This document shows, piece after piece, positions 1-13,013 of a DNA stretch of 64,000 nucleotides. Below the pieces are notes generated by a model, which saw only the letters and a program-made list of their open reading frames with translations, was not told the DNA's origin and ran no database searches. How positions within the stretch are numbered: the stretch's first letter is position 1; every line of letters starts with the position of its first letter. A program made the position numbers and the translations under genes. The DNA lies in contig CAUYLG010005502.1 of the NCBI GenBank assembly GCA_963573385.1, forward strand, positions 1 to 64,000, read 5' to 3'. This DNA is from Cacajao melanocephalus. Taxonomy: Eukaryota; Chordata; Mammalia; Primates; Pitheciidae.

Positions 1-166
1 GATGGCTGCATAATATTCCATGGTGTATATGTGCCACATTTTCCCTGTCCAGTCTATCATTGATGGGCATTTGGGTTGGTTCCAGGTCTTTGCTATTGTA
101 AACTGTGCTGCAATGAACATTCGTGTGCATGTGTCCTTATAGTAGAACGATTTATCTTTTCAGTCT
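1..166 (-). mobile_element. L1 fragment (3' part of ORF2, antisense), cut by window edge
   Basis: Reads as the complement of the well-known L1 ORF2 end encoding the 'GGCAC...TATGCAGCC' stretch: 'ggctgcataatattccatgg' followed by the 'tgatgggcatttgggttgg' block. It begins outside the window and stops near 166. No open frame remains. Confidence 0.8.
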
Positions 167-209
167 TATGGGTGTGTGAATTGGTCTCCATTTCACAGGT
201 GATAATATC

Positions 210-440
210 AGCTAACATTTATGGAGCACCTACTATGGGTCAGGCATTGTACTAAGTGCTTATATTACCCATTTAATGTTGACAGTGGTTATGTGGATGA
301 TTATTCTCATTTTGGAAATGAGAAAACTGAAGCTAGAGAAAAGTCATTTGCTGAGGGTCACATAGCTAAGAACATAAAGAGCTAAGATTTGAAGACAGGT
401 TTGCTTGACTACAGATACCAAGGTCATAACTACCACCTAA
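210..440 (-). repeat. MIR SINE, antisense
   Basis: Complement of the MIR consensus: 'aacatttatggagcacctac', then a diverged 'tctcattttggaaatgagaa' core and 'gggtcacatagctaag'. Ancient and heavily mutated. The next 340 bases (441-779) hold nothing I recognise. Confidence 0.7.
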
Positions 441-779
441 TATGTGATGGAAAATGAGGTGAATCTCAGAGGACAGAGCCTAGTTCCAAATCTTGTTCCT
501 CGTTCTTAATCCTCACATATTTGTTTATTAGTCTTTGCTCCTGCTTATCTTTTTTTTAGGTGCTCACAATAGAGAAACTTGATGGGTATTAGAGATGACC
601 TTATTGTTTGAAAACAGGAGATTTTTGTCTAATTGATGTTTTCATGAAACCATGCATTTAGTGAACTTGTCTTTTATGAAAGCTTTAACTTTTTTCTTTA
701 ATTATATTTGCCTAGGATTCATTACTCTGTAGATTTCTTTTTTATATCTTCACAGGGATTGCTAGAAGTTGTAGTGGCT

Positions 780-1091
780 TATTTATTTATTTATTTATTT
801 TTAAGATGGAGTCTCACTGTGTCACCTAGGCTGGAGGGCAGTGGCATGATCTCGGCTCACTGCAACTTCCACCTCCTGGGTTCAAGCGATACTCCTGCCT
901 CAGCCTCCTGAGTAGCTGGGATTACAGGCACGTGCCATCATGCCTGACTAATTTTTTTTTTTAATTTTATTTTTAGTAGAGACAGGGTTTCACTGGTTGG
1001 TCAGGCCGGTCTCAAATTCCTGACTTTGTGATCCTCCTGCCTCAGCCTCCCAAAGTACTGGGATTACAGGCATGAGCCACCTCGCCCAGCT
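780..1091 (-). mobile_element. Alu element, antisense, near full length
   Basis: Starts with the tail as (TTTA)n/T-rich sequence, then 'gatggagtctcactgtgtca', both monomers, the middle A-rich linker as poly-T near 950, and the 5' end as 'gagccacctcgcccagc'. Confidence 0.95.
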
Positions 1092-1124
1092 CATAGTGGG
1101 ACATTCTTAAGCATCTATACTTAT

Positions 1125-1182
1125 TTCTGCCCCAGCCTCTCAAGTACCTAAAACTGCAGGCACATACCACCACACCCAGGTT
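1125..1182 (-). mobile_element. Short Alu-like fragment, antisense
   Basis: 'cagcctctcaagtacc' and 'caggcacataccaccacacc' match the interior of an antisense Alu monomer. Nothing of the element is present on either side, so it is a degraded scrap or chance similarity. Confidence 0.4.
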
Positions 1183-1365
1183 GAGATTCTCGTTTTGAGG
1201 TATTGTACTTTATTTTGCCTCCTTAGGATTGTAAATTTATTTTCTTTACCACCTGAGATATGGCAGTATGACGTTGAAGTTTTTTTGGTCTGTTTTAAAT
1301 TATGGGAGTTTTATGGGAGAACCTTCATATGTCTCACTAAGTCTCAGTAGTTGCATGTAGTTAAC

Positions 1366-1643
1366 TCTTTTTTTGTCACCCAGCTGGAGTGCAGTGGTCC
1401 AATCATAGCTCACTGTAACAATAACCTCAACCTCCTGAGTTCAAGTGATCCTCCCACATCAACTTCCCAAGTAGATGGAACTACAGGCACATTCTACCAC
1501 ACCTGGCTAATTTTTGTATTTTTTCTAGAGATGGAGTATTGCCATGTTGCTGAGGCCGATCTTGAACTCCTGGGCTCAAGCAATCTGCTGGCCTCGACCT
1601 CTCAAAGTGCTAAGACTACAGGCATGAGCCGCCATGCCTAGCT
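1366..1643 (-). mobile_element. Old Alu (J-like), antisense
   Basis: Starts at a shortened T tail, 'tgtcacccagctggagtgca', and runs through 'gagccgccatgcctagc'. Divergence is high (many substitutions against the consensus), which fits an AluJ copy. Confidence 0.9.
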
Positions 1644-1757
1644 CAGTTGTAGTTCACTCTTGAATCTTACATGTCACTCTTGGGCAAACACAACCTAATC
1701 ATTTCAGAAATGAATATGGTTTCTGTTCCCTCCCTTTCTCCAAATATCTTTTATTTT

Positions 1758-1818
1758 TCTATCATTCTTGATGTTTCTATCATTCTAGATGTTTTATTTT
1801 TCTATCATTCTAGATGTT
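1758..1818. repeat. Three copies of an 18-bp unit
   Basis: 'tctatcattctagatgtt' occurs at 1758-1775 (one mismatch), 1776-1793 and 1801-1818. The third copy follows a 7-base T-rich spacer. A small local tandem duplication. Confidence 0.9.
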
Positions 1819-1894
1819 TCTTTTGTTTCTCTCCAACCAATTGGTCACTAAGATTTATTAAGTCTGCCCCTCAAATATCTGTCAGAATGTAGCC

Positions 1895-2985
<1,091 letters not shown>

Positions 2986-3540
2986 AAACAAAAAGCAACT
3001 GGGTTTAAAAGCTTGAGGTAAAACATGGAACTCAAGGACTTGTGTTAAAATACCATCTCTAGTTAACGGCTTTGTTTTAGTCACTTAAGAGTGACCTTAA
3101 AGAATGACTTTTTCCTTTATATTTACATTTTCCTGTGTGTTTACGTTAGATAAACTTAGTTTATCTAATTAATAATATTTAGGTCAGGAGTAGGGTTGTG
3201 AGAAAGTTGGTGAGGTTCCACTTTTTATTCTACAATACTTCTTATATTTGAGGTATTTTTCAATTAATTTTTTAAGCATGTTTCTTTTTAAAAAAGAATA
3301 AATGTCTTCGGAGGAAATGTTAAGTACCATGACAGAGTAATAGAGTAAGATATTTGGGGCCATGCGAAACTTTATGGTGCCTTGCAAATCAGATCCCATT
3401 TGGTGATAACTCATTTTAAAACTCAGGAAAATAGCAGGAGACATTTTTCAGAGGTTGAATAGAGCAAAATGTAAAACACACACACAAAAGCACTCTAATT
3501 CACATCTATTTAAAGAAATTGTGGCTAAAAGCATGTAAGA
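2986..3540. other. Unassigned non-repetitive DNA
   Basis: AT-rich sequence with a short CA run near 3478. No repeat family, splice pattern or coding signal is recognised. The 86-codon minus-strand frame here has no recognisable domain. Confidence 0.6.
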
Positions 3541-3544
3541 AATT

Positions 3545-3850
3545 TTCTGTCTTATCCCTTTTAAAATATACAGTTCAGTAGTGTATATTCACTTTGTTGT
3601 GCAACAGATCTCCAGAATTTTCTCACTGTGCAAAACTGAAATTCTGTACCCATTAAAACAACTCCCATTTCCCTATCGTCCCAGTTCCTTGTAATCACCA
3701 TTCTACTTTGTTTCTATGTATTTGACTGCTTTGGGTATCTTATGTAAGTAGAATCATACAGTAGTTGTTATTTGGTGATTTCATTTAGCATAATGTCCTC
3801 AAAATTCACTCATGTAGCATGTGACAGCCCTTTGCATCTTTACTGCCACC
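3545..3850 (-). mobile_element. L1M fragment, antisense
   Basis: Matches the common antisense L1 block: 'acagttcagtagtgtatatt', 'caaaactgaaattctgtacc', 'cattctactttgtttctatg' and 'agcataatgtcctcaaaatt'. Old and truncated at both ends. Confidence 0.7.
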
Positions 3851-3859
3851 ACTGTGGAA

Positions 3860-4150
3860 AAAACGATTTTTTTATCTGAACAACTGCAGCAGCCCAAGTG
3901 GTCTCATTGCTTCCAGTCTTCCCAGTTCTAATCTGTCATCCATCCAGTTGCTAAATGCAAATTTAACTTTGCTTGACGACCTGATGTCCTGACAATCTTT
4001 AGATAAAAATCTAAACCCTTTAACCTGACATGGGCTTTTATTATTGGGCCCCTAGTATCCTAATAAGCCACATCTTTTCCTCACTGCTCCTAAACACACC
4101 CTTTGCTTCATCCACTCTGAATTTCTTCCCTGATCATGCTGTTTCATGTC
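3860..4150 (+). repeat. L2 LINE remnant, sense
   Basis: Weak similarity to the L2 3' region: 'ccttcatcc-like' block, 'tcactgctcctaaacacacc' and 'atttcttccctgatcatgct'. Very diverged; call based on the order of these words. Confidence 0.45.
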
Positions 4151-4369
4151 CTCAGTCACTGTTTGTTGACAGTGAATCGTAAAGGAATCATGACGTTTGC
4201 TGAAGCTGTGTTTGTTAGCTGCCTCTGCATGGAGCTAACCTGGAGACATAATGTCAGAATATAATAATTGAGTAGTAAGCCTTCTCATTTCCTAGCTTTT
4301 TAGACATTTTCTCAGTTACCATGAATGATCTGAAAATAGACAAATACAAGAAATTTGAGAAATATGTGT

Positions 4370-4663
4370 TTTGTTTTGTTTTTCGAAAGTGTCTCACTTG
4401 GTCTTTTAGGTTGGAGTACAATGGCCTCATAGCCCACTGCAGCAACTCCTGGGCTCGAGCTGTCCTACTGCCTCAGCCTCTCAAGTAGCTGGGACAATAG
4501 GCATGGGCCATTACACCTGTCTAATTTTTTGATTGTTTTTGTAGAGATGGGGTCTTGCTATGTTGGCTGGGCTGGTCTCAAACTCTTGGCCTCAAGCAGT
4601 CTTCCTGCTGCTTTAGCCTCCCAAAGTGCTGAATTACAGGCATGAACCACCCTGCCAGGCTAA
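4370..4663 (-). mobile_element. Old Alu (J-like), antisense
   Basis: T-rich start, 'gtctcacttggtcttttagg', the middle linker as 'tttgattgtttttgtagaga', and an end at 'accaccctgccaggc'. Strongly diverged from the consensus. Confidence 0.9.
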
Positions 4664-4855
4664 GAAATATGTTGACCAAATTTTTGTGGGAGGAAAGGTA
4701 GGGGGAAAAACAGTATGTAAGTTTCTTATTTTAAAGTTTTTATTCTACTCTGCCCTTTAACAAATAAGACATTAAGTTTCTCTACCTTGCTGTAATCTTG
4801 ATACGTATTTATTGTGGGCCTACTATACATATTTATTCCTATGAATCAAGAAAAT

Positions 4856-5032
4856 AAGGCTGGGCACATTGGCTCACTCCTGTAATCCCAGCACTTTGGG
4901 AAGCTGAGGTGGGCAGATCACCTGAGGTCAGGAGTTGAAGACCAGCCTAGTCAATATAGTGAAACCCCATCTCTACTAAAAAATACAAAAATTAGCCAGG
5001 CATGGTGGCGTGTGCCTGTAATCCCAGCTACT
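4856..5032 (+). mobile_element. Alu, sense, missing its 3' third and tail
   Basis: Starts 'ggctgggcacattggctcac' and runs well preserved to 'cccagctactcg', where it stops abruptly in unique DNA. The right monomer end and poly-A tail are absent, so a later deletion or an atypical insertion has removed them. Confidence 0.9.
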
Positions 5033-5914
5033 CGAATTCCTCTTGACTATAGGTACTTGGGTAAACATTCCTGTGTGCTGGTGAGAGGCCAGGCTAATGG
5101 GATCTATCCCATTGGATTGCAGTGACTTTTTTTCCCCTCCCAAGAAATTTTGATATTTAATTATCCATTGTCTTGAAATGTTTTCCATTTTCTAGCCACG
5201 TTTTCTAGTCTGAAATGTGAAATTTCAACAGTTAGGTAGGGCGAATGTTCTGTGATATAAGAGGACCACATTGTAAAGGTACTGTAGGCAAGATTTTTGA
5301 AGAAAGAACTCTTTCTGACAACTTTGAGTCTCTTGTACATGAAAGTACCTGAAACAGAGTTGTTCAATCAGTATTTGTTGAATAAATGCTATTTTGGTTA
5401 TTTGCTTACCTAGATAATTTATAGAATTTTCTGTTATATTTGGGAAACCAAAATATATATCCATATTTAGTACTATTTGCTGACAAAAATTTGAAATAAT
5501 TCAGACATAAAAACATTCATTTTTGTACATCTTAATTTATCAACAGTGTTTTTGATGTCATTTATTTTCTTCAGTGGTGAGAGTGATTCTTGATTCATTT
5601 CAATGGTTAATGAAATACATGTATGAGAAGAATGTTTTGTTTTGATTTGTTTTTACTTCTTGAGATTTCTAGAGCCAAATACTATACTGTGTCCTTAGAG
5701 GGTTTTCAAGATTGCTGTCAGCTGTCTGGTTTTTGTTAGGGATGTATAATTTGTCTTATTAGGGAGATTCCTACTTATCTTTATTCCACATTGAGTTTTC
5801 CTTTAAAAACTCCCCCTTTTTTTCTTAACTGAGTAAACAGAAACTATAATATATTTGGGTAGCAGCTAATTATGTATAGCACATTCTCAGTGTTTGTGAG
5901 CTTAGGATGGGACA
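5033..5914. other. Unassigned non-repetitive DNA
   Basis: AT-rich, no repeat family recognised apart from a possible L2/MIR-like end near 5365-5395 ('gtatttgttgaataaatg'). Overlapping minus-strand frames lack any recognisable domain. Confidence 0.6.
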
Positions 5915-6285
5915 GGTACTGTCAGTCCCTGCTGGTAGGGATATAAATCGGTTAGACCAAAAAAATTGTCAGAAACATGGATAGTGATTTCATTATAAGT
6001 GTGTTCATTTAATTAACATTTATAGTAGAGAATAATTGGAAACCGTCCAGGTATCTGCAAAAAACATTTTTAATGACTTGAAAATATACTTGAACAAATG
6101 ATTGTGAAAAATCAATGCTGAGAATGGTTTCCATTGTGTATGAACTATATTAAGATTAGTAAGGATTTTTTCTGTGAGTGAGATTATAGAGGACAAATTT
6201 TACTTTTTATGTTTTCCTGTATTATTTAAGTTTTCTATATATTAATATATCAGTGTCATTTGTATAATGGCAGAAAAACTCCTAG
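5915..6285 (+). mobile_element. Diverged L1M 3' region, sense
   Basis: Order of weak landmarks fits the old L1 3' end: 'ctgctggtagggatataaat', 'taattggaaaccgtccaggt', then 'gttttcctgtattatttaag'. A Tigger-type transposon is inserted directly after it. Confidence 0.5.
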
Positions 6286-6287
6286 TA

Positions 6288-7069
<782 letters not shown>

Positions 7070-7071
7070 TA

Positions 7072-7734
7072 TTTTAAAAGTCACTAACAATTAAAATGAA
7101 TAAGACTAGAAGGAAATTCTTGAATGTTGACAGCCCATATCTTTAGCTTGTGGGATTATAAATAGCTTTAAAAATTATGATTAAATGTTTGTCTTTATAT
7201 TTTTACTCTCAGTGCATCTGCAATAAGCATACTGTTACTGTAAGATGAAAAATAAGTTATTTTACAAGGTATATCACTGCAATCCGCCTAAGAATATTCC
7301 TTCAGGGAACATTTTTATGAGGCTTTTATAATAGTCTTCAGAGGAATAGTCTTCAGAGGAAAGACATGCTTTCTATGCCCTTCTTGATGGCTGTGGTAGG
7401 ACTTGAGACTCCAAATCTTTTAGATATTTTTCTTTTATACAATTTCTCATTAAAGCGGTTGAAATAGTAATACTGCTAAAGATAAATTGCTCTACCCTTT
7501 GAAATCTGTGTGAGGACAGTGATCTGTCTCACCATTAATATCCCAACTTTAAGGTAGTTTTGGGTTTGGAATATACAGTAGCATTTCATTCATTAATGGT
7601 TCTGCTTGGCTCTTAACACCTGAAGCACGTATTTTAGATTTACTTACGCCTTTGACACTTTTTGTTTTTAAAAACTAAATTAATCTTATATACATGGATA
7701 TGAAAGTAGGATAGATAATAGTAATATCTGCAAT
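7072..7734. other. Unassigned non-repetitive DNA with a 15-bp tandem duplication
   Basis: No repeat family recognised. 'atagtcttcagagga' occurs twice head to tail at 7331-7345 and 7346-7360 without a mismatch. Confidence 0.7.
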
Positions 7735-7965
7735 TTGTAAAACTATAGCTACTACATAACAAGCATCTGTGGTGTTCTAGGTGCTATGCTAGACACAGGC
7801 AAACAAGTAATTCTTACAGCAGCCCTACGAAGTAGTATTATTTTTCTTTTTTCCCCCAGGGGAAGTACCTGAGGTTCAGAGAGGCACATTTCACGACATC
7901 AGTAAGTGCTCAAGCTGATACAGAGTTGTCTCTGTGACTACAGTGCCCAAGTATAAGACCTTTGT
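7735..7965 (-). repeat. MIR SINE, antisense
   Basis: 'gtgttctaggtgctatgcta', 'cagcagccctacgaagtagt', 'gtacctgaggttcagagagg' follow the complement of MIR in order. Confidence 0.65.
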
Positions 7966-8046
7966 CTTGTTAACTGCTGTGTATCTGGTGCCTAGAACAG
8001 GGTTTGGGATATACTAAGCTTTCAACGGATACCCCTTGAATGAATA
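7966..8046 (+). repeat. L2 3' end, sense
   Basis: 'gtgcctagaacagggtttgg' and 'ccccttgaatgaataaa' match the conserved L2 end. Confidence 0.5.
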
Positions 8047-8069
8047 AACTGTATACCTAGAAGCTTTTA

Positions 8070-8481
<412 letters not shown>

Positions 8482-8489
8482 GGTAATTC

Positions 8490-9520
8490 CATCAAAATCT
8501 TGGTCACAATAACAGATAACCAGATTGGGGTCTTCTTTTTTGGTGTAACTGCCTAATTTGCTCTGAGTACATTTGCCAGACCTCTTTTCTATTTGACTTT
8601 AATGTTCAGTGAACAAAGAAAAAGAAAAAGCCACATGATATTGAGTCTACCAGTGAGAAAATTTAGGTGGAAATCCAGCATCTTTAATGTTAGGTAACTG
8701 GAATAGAAATTTCTTAATTGGAACTTTCGGATCTTGGGAGCTTCACGCCCTGTGGAGATAACATTGCTTCATTGTGGCAAATGCATATACTTTACTGCAT
8801 TGGTAACCACAATTTCATTGTATTATCCTAGGACAACAAAGAGCAAATTCCAATCCAAGGAGAGATTAATATTTAGACACTCTGTAGGCGTGTTTCTAGT
8901 TTGTAAGATTAATTGCCACAGAAACCCAGTAGTGACTCTGATCTCTCATTCTCTTCATATTTATCATCCATGTCTCAAATATTCTTGGTTGTTAAGAGCC
9001 AGATTAGTCATGAGTTGAGTACTAGCTAGCTGTGTAATTATTATCATCATAGCATGTGTCATTAAAGGAAATGGTAACTGCTAAGAACATAGTCTTCAGG
9101 AAGGGGATGAAGGAAATATGCTTTGTCTTTAATGCTCCTGTGTATCATGATCTGCTCCTGCAACATCATTCCATACCCAGACCTCCTTTGTTTTATCCCC
9201 TCCAGAAATTATCTCGTTCTTAAACATCTATTAAAAGGTGACTCAGTTTTGTATGAGATAGTGATTTACCATAGATCTGACTAATGGTAATTATGAAATC
9301 AGCCTGTGTATTTGAAGGTATTTTATTTTCTTAATGGCTTGATGACTCCATCGAAAGTCTGTTAAGATCTTACAGTTTAGGATAATTCTTTGCATGAATG
9401 AAATGGAGCTGAGCGTATTTTTCCATTATTTTGTGAATTATGTTGGTTCGACTTTAACAAATGGCAAGGCAGTTTCCCAAATCACTGGACCATTCCCAAA
9501 ATTTCTGAACTCAGCTCACT
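8490..9520. other. Unassigned non-repetitive DNA
   Basis: About 1 kb with no recognised repeat. The plus-strand frame at 8734-9018 (94 codons) has no domain, no signal peptide pattern and no splice context that would support a gene. Confidence 0.6.
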
Positions 9521-9524
9521 GCCA

Positions 9525-9832
9525 TTTATTTATTTTATTCATTTATTTTTCTGAGACAGGGTCTCGCTGTCACCCTGGCTGTAGTGCAGTGAGGTGATTA
9601 TGGCTCACTGCAACCTCAACCTCTAGCTATCCTCCTGCCATTAGCCTCCTGTGTAGCTGGGACCAGAGGCTCTCACCACCACGTCTGGCTAAGTTTTACT
9701 TTTTTTTTTTTTAATAGAGACAAGGGTCTTATCATATTGCCCAGCCTGGTCTTGAACTCCTGGCTCTAGTGATCCTCTCGGCTTCACCTCCCAAAGTGCT
9801 GGGGTTACAGGTGTGAGCTACCATGCCTGGCC
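9525..9832 (-). mobile_element. Old Alu (J-like), antisense
   Basis: T-rich (TTTA/TTCA) tail, 'gagacagggtctcgctgtca', poly-T linker near 9699, end 'ctaccatgcctggcc'. Confidence 0.9.
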
Positions 9833-9871
9833 CCTATCATTTCTTCAATGATAGGGCTTCTGGCCCATGAT

Positions 9872-9990
9872 TATCCGAGTTTATAGCTTGTTAGCTCCAT
9901 GAAGGCAGGTAATATATTTGGTCAACCTGTGTCTAATACTATACATGATACATATTAGAAGCTTAATATTGATTAGATGTATGACTAGAA
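9872..9990 (+). repeat. L2 3' end, sense
   Basis: 'cttgttagctccatgaaggc' followed by a diverged 'acatattagaagcttaatat' is the L2 terminal pattern. Confidence 0.55.
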
Positions 9991-10130
9991 AAAAAGGTTC
10001 TGCTTGATTAGTATTCAGTAAGAACTTATATCATCTGCTGAAGATCTTGGGGAACCTTTCCTCTGGAGAGCTTTTGTGATTTATCAGTCAGTGATGATGG
10101 CATCCATGGGAATCTTTGCCATCAGACTCC

Positions 10131-10182
10131 ATTCATTCATTCATTCATTCATCCATCCATCCATCCATCCATCCGTCTGTCT
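10131..10182. repeat. Compound microsatellite (ATTC)n(ATCC)n
   Basis: About five ATTC units followed by about six ATCC units, ending in two TCTG units. Likely length-polymorphic. Confidence 0.95.
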
Positions 10183-10314
10183 GCTTCAGCAGTCCTGTAA
10201 AACATTTTGTGTGGTGGTGAGGTATTGGAGAGCTGAATGTGCTGCCCCTTTGGCATATCCAGATTCTTACCTTTAAGTGCTGTCTGTTCTTTAGCATTTA
10301 GTATGAATGTGTTC

Positions 10315-10440
10315 TTTGGACCACCAATGGTAATAGAGACTCAGAGAGAAGCAACTTGTTAGAAGTCATCTAGCTAAACAATGACAGAGCTAAGAGTGAC
10401 ATCGTATCTAGTTCAGCCAATTTCTGGGAGAAGAGTCTCC
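10315..10440 (-). repeat. MIR SINE fragment, antisense
   Basis: 'gagactcagagagaagcaac', 'agtcatctagctaaacaatg' and 'cagagctaagagtgaca' match the MIR complement core. Confidence 0.5.
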
Positions 10441-11140
10441 TTTTCAACTACATCACGTCATCTCTCTTACACTTCCATTGTTTGCATTAGAGAATCTACT
10501 GCTTATGTCCTTCTAAAGGTTATGTGGCATGTCCAGCATTTTTCACTTATTTGGCATCATTATGAAACACCTATTTCTCATTCCTGCTGGATTATTATCA
10601 ACTTTAAAATGAGTCCACAGATGTAGTAGGAAAATATCTTGCCTAGGAATTCCTTCTTAAAGCTTTGATTTTAGGGCATGAATTTTCTGTGTCTTCCAGT
10701 TATTTTAATTTCTCACTCTTGGACATTATTTTAGGACTTTCATGTTTTTATTTTAATCACCAAGAGGGTGTAGTAGAAATCTTACTCAAAAGAGTCTCCA
10801 GGAAATATTAATTCTCATTTAAGAAAAGAGTTGTTTTTTATACTCAACAGTACTAACTTTGTATCAGTGTTAAATTATACCTTACATTATTGAAGTCTGA
10901 TGTTCCACCTCACTTTTCAAATAATAATTTTTCTATATTCAGTTAGTTCATTCAGTATTTATGTTTCTAAGATTACATGTTATTTGTGCAGTGTTGACAG
11001 TTTTTACATTCATATGTTTGTTTTAATTTAAAATTTAAACAGAGGATGGCCTGTGCTGTGAACCAGCCTGGAACACTACTATTTCCATTCTCTGTGTGTG
11101 GGAAAGTTCTCAGAAAATGAACAGAACCTCAAGCCCTTAC
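10441..11140. other. Unassigned non-repetitive DNA
   Basis: No repeat, RNA gene or coding pattern recognised. Confidence 0.6.
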
Positions 11141-11149
11141 TGAGTTTTC

Positions 11150-11385
11150 ACAGAATTGGCATTTCCAGAGTATTTTCCATGTACCAGAAGCACTGGTCCG
11201 TGTTTATATACATATCCTTGACTCTTCAAACAGCCTAGCAGGAAGGTATTGATATTTGTATTTTATGAATCAAGAGTCTGAGACAAAGAGGGGAAATGAC
11301 TTGTACAAGATCCTGTAGTAAATAAGGGGCAGAGCCAGGTCAAGCCCCTGTTCACTTGACCCTAAGACTCATGTTTCTTGCACAA
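11150..11385 (-). repeat. MIR SINE, antisense
   Basis: 'ccatgtaccagaagcactgg', 'tttatgaatcaagagtctga' and 'gggcagagccaggtcaagcc' follow the complement of the MIR consensus through its 5' part. Confidence 0.65.
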
Positions 11386-12185
11386 AGCAGGCATACGATA
11401 GGCTGAGAATGGCATCTGAATTTAAGAACCTCACATCCATGTTTATCATGTCCAGTTTATTCGATGGTAGATTTGGGGGTTAAGACATGTGATCATCATA
11501 CAAGTCCCTTGGCTTTCTAAATTTTTTTAAAACCACAAAAGCTGCACTTGGTCTTGATCATAAACTGCGTTCACAATAATCGAAGGCTATAATGCATTGG
11601 GTGTTTGCCAATTCATTGCTACCGTTATTGTTATACAATCTAGATTGTTTAAAATGTTTCTTGTCAAAAAGACCCAATTCATCATTTCTTTAAGGATTTT
11701 CATTTAAAGGTTTTCTGAATGCTTATGTCATCTCAGCAAGGGAGAATAAGACTTCCTATCGTTGCATTTCTAATATAGCTTTTTAAATTTTCCTGAACAG
11801 GCATCAGGTTCCCAGTATTTGGAGATCATTGGTTTGTACTCAGATAAAAGTTTACTTCCTGTTTATAGACCTTTGTCATCTTATTTAAAATCTAAGCCTA
11901 CATCCCTAAGTATAAGACTGAACACACGAGAATGTGGTGGTTACGTAAGCCAAATATGACATGAGATTTTTTTTGACAAAGCAGGCTACATGGGACAGCA
12001 TGGTCACACATTGGCTGGGAAAAGCAATCTCCTGTCCAAATGTTTCATTTTATTCCAATTGAATTGCCGACATGGCCAGCATTAATATTTTAGGATACTT
12101 GTTTATGAAGGCTTGCCTTGTGTTTTAAATAGTATCTATCTGTCTACAAGAGTCACATTGTGCATATTTAAGAGGGAAAATGTAG
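11386..12185. other. Unassigned non-repetitive DNA
   Basis: AT-rich sequence, no repeat family or gene signal recognised. Confidence 0.6.
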
Positions 12186-12187
12186 TA

Positions 12188-12425
12188 ATAATAGCTACTC
12201 TTTTTTGGACCCGACGATGTGCCTGACATCTTACCAGATACTTTACATAGTTCATGGTGAGCTCTTCTATAAATCCTGCAGGGTGTCTGTTTCCCCATTT
12301 TGCAGATAGCGATACGAAGTCTCAGAGAGGCGAATTAATTTGCCTAATATTATCTAGTAGTGAAGTTGATAGTAATAAATCTACTCAAGACCAACTGACT
12401 TCTAGACCCTGGTTCTTTGTTATAC
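12188..12425 (-). repeat. MIR SINE, antisense
   Basis: 'cgatgtgcctgacatcttac', 'ttccccattttgcagatagc' and 'agtctcagagaggcgaatta' are the MIR complement landmarks in the right order. Confidence 0.7.
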
Positions 12426-12777
12426 ATATTGTACATTGCTTGTGATACCGTGAAACTATAGAATTAATTGTCTCATATGTTTAGGAAGAAGTTTTTGACA
12501 CTAAATTAGTACCATTCTGGAGCATTTCACATACTCTGGGCACGACTACCTGTCTTCCAGTACTGTCTAATATTCTTTATAATGTCTTCATTGAAACCAA
12601 GGAAAAAAAATGGATCTGGACCTTTTTTCTCATCCCTGGTTTCAAATGCATTTTTTTTAAGGCATTTCTCAAGTATCATGGCACTAGTTATCTTGTCATT
12701 GTATATTTTACTTAAATTTTTTCATGTCTGGATGTGTAGCTGAAGACAGGTATGCTGGTTATAAGCACAGCCTAGAT
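12426..12777. other. Unassigned non-repetitive DNA
   Basis: Nothing recognised. Confidence 0.6.
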
Positions 12778-13013
12778 CAGCACTGTCCAATAGAACTTTC
12801 TTCAGTGATAGCAGTGTCTTACATTTGGGCTATCCCATATGATAGCCACGATAGTCTTATATCTGGGTTGTCCCATATGATAGCCGCATGAGGCTATTGA
12901 GTGCTTGAAATGTGGTGTGTATAACTAAAGAAGTGAATTTTCGATTTTATTTTTGATTAATATAAATCAAAATAGCCACATAGAGCTAGTGGCTACTGTA
13001 TTGGACAACACAG
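12778..13013 (+). mobile_element. MER5A-like hAT (Charlie) non-autonomous transposon
   Basis: Starts 'cagcactgtccaatagaact' and ends '...ggctactgtattggacaaca', the typical MER5A ends. The interior has 'gaggctattgagtgcttgaa' and 'aaaatagccacatagagcta'. A block near 12817-12884 is present twice ('cccatatgatagcc'), so it is longer than the usual copy. The 8-bp flanks do not match. Confidence 0.85.
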
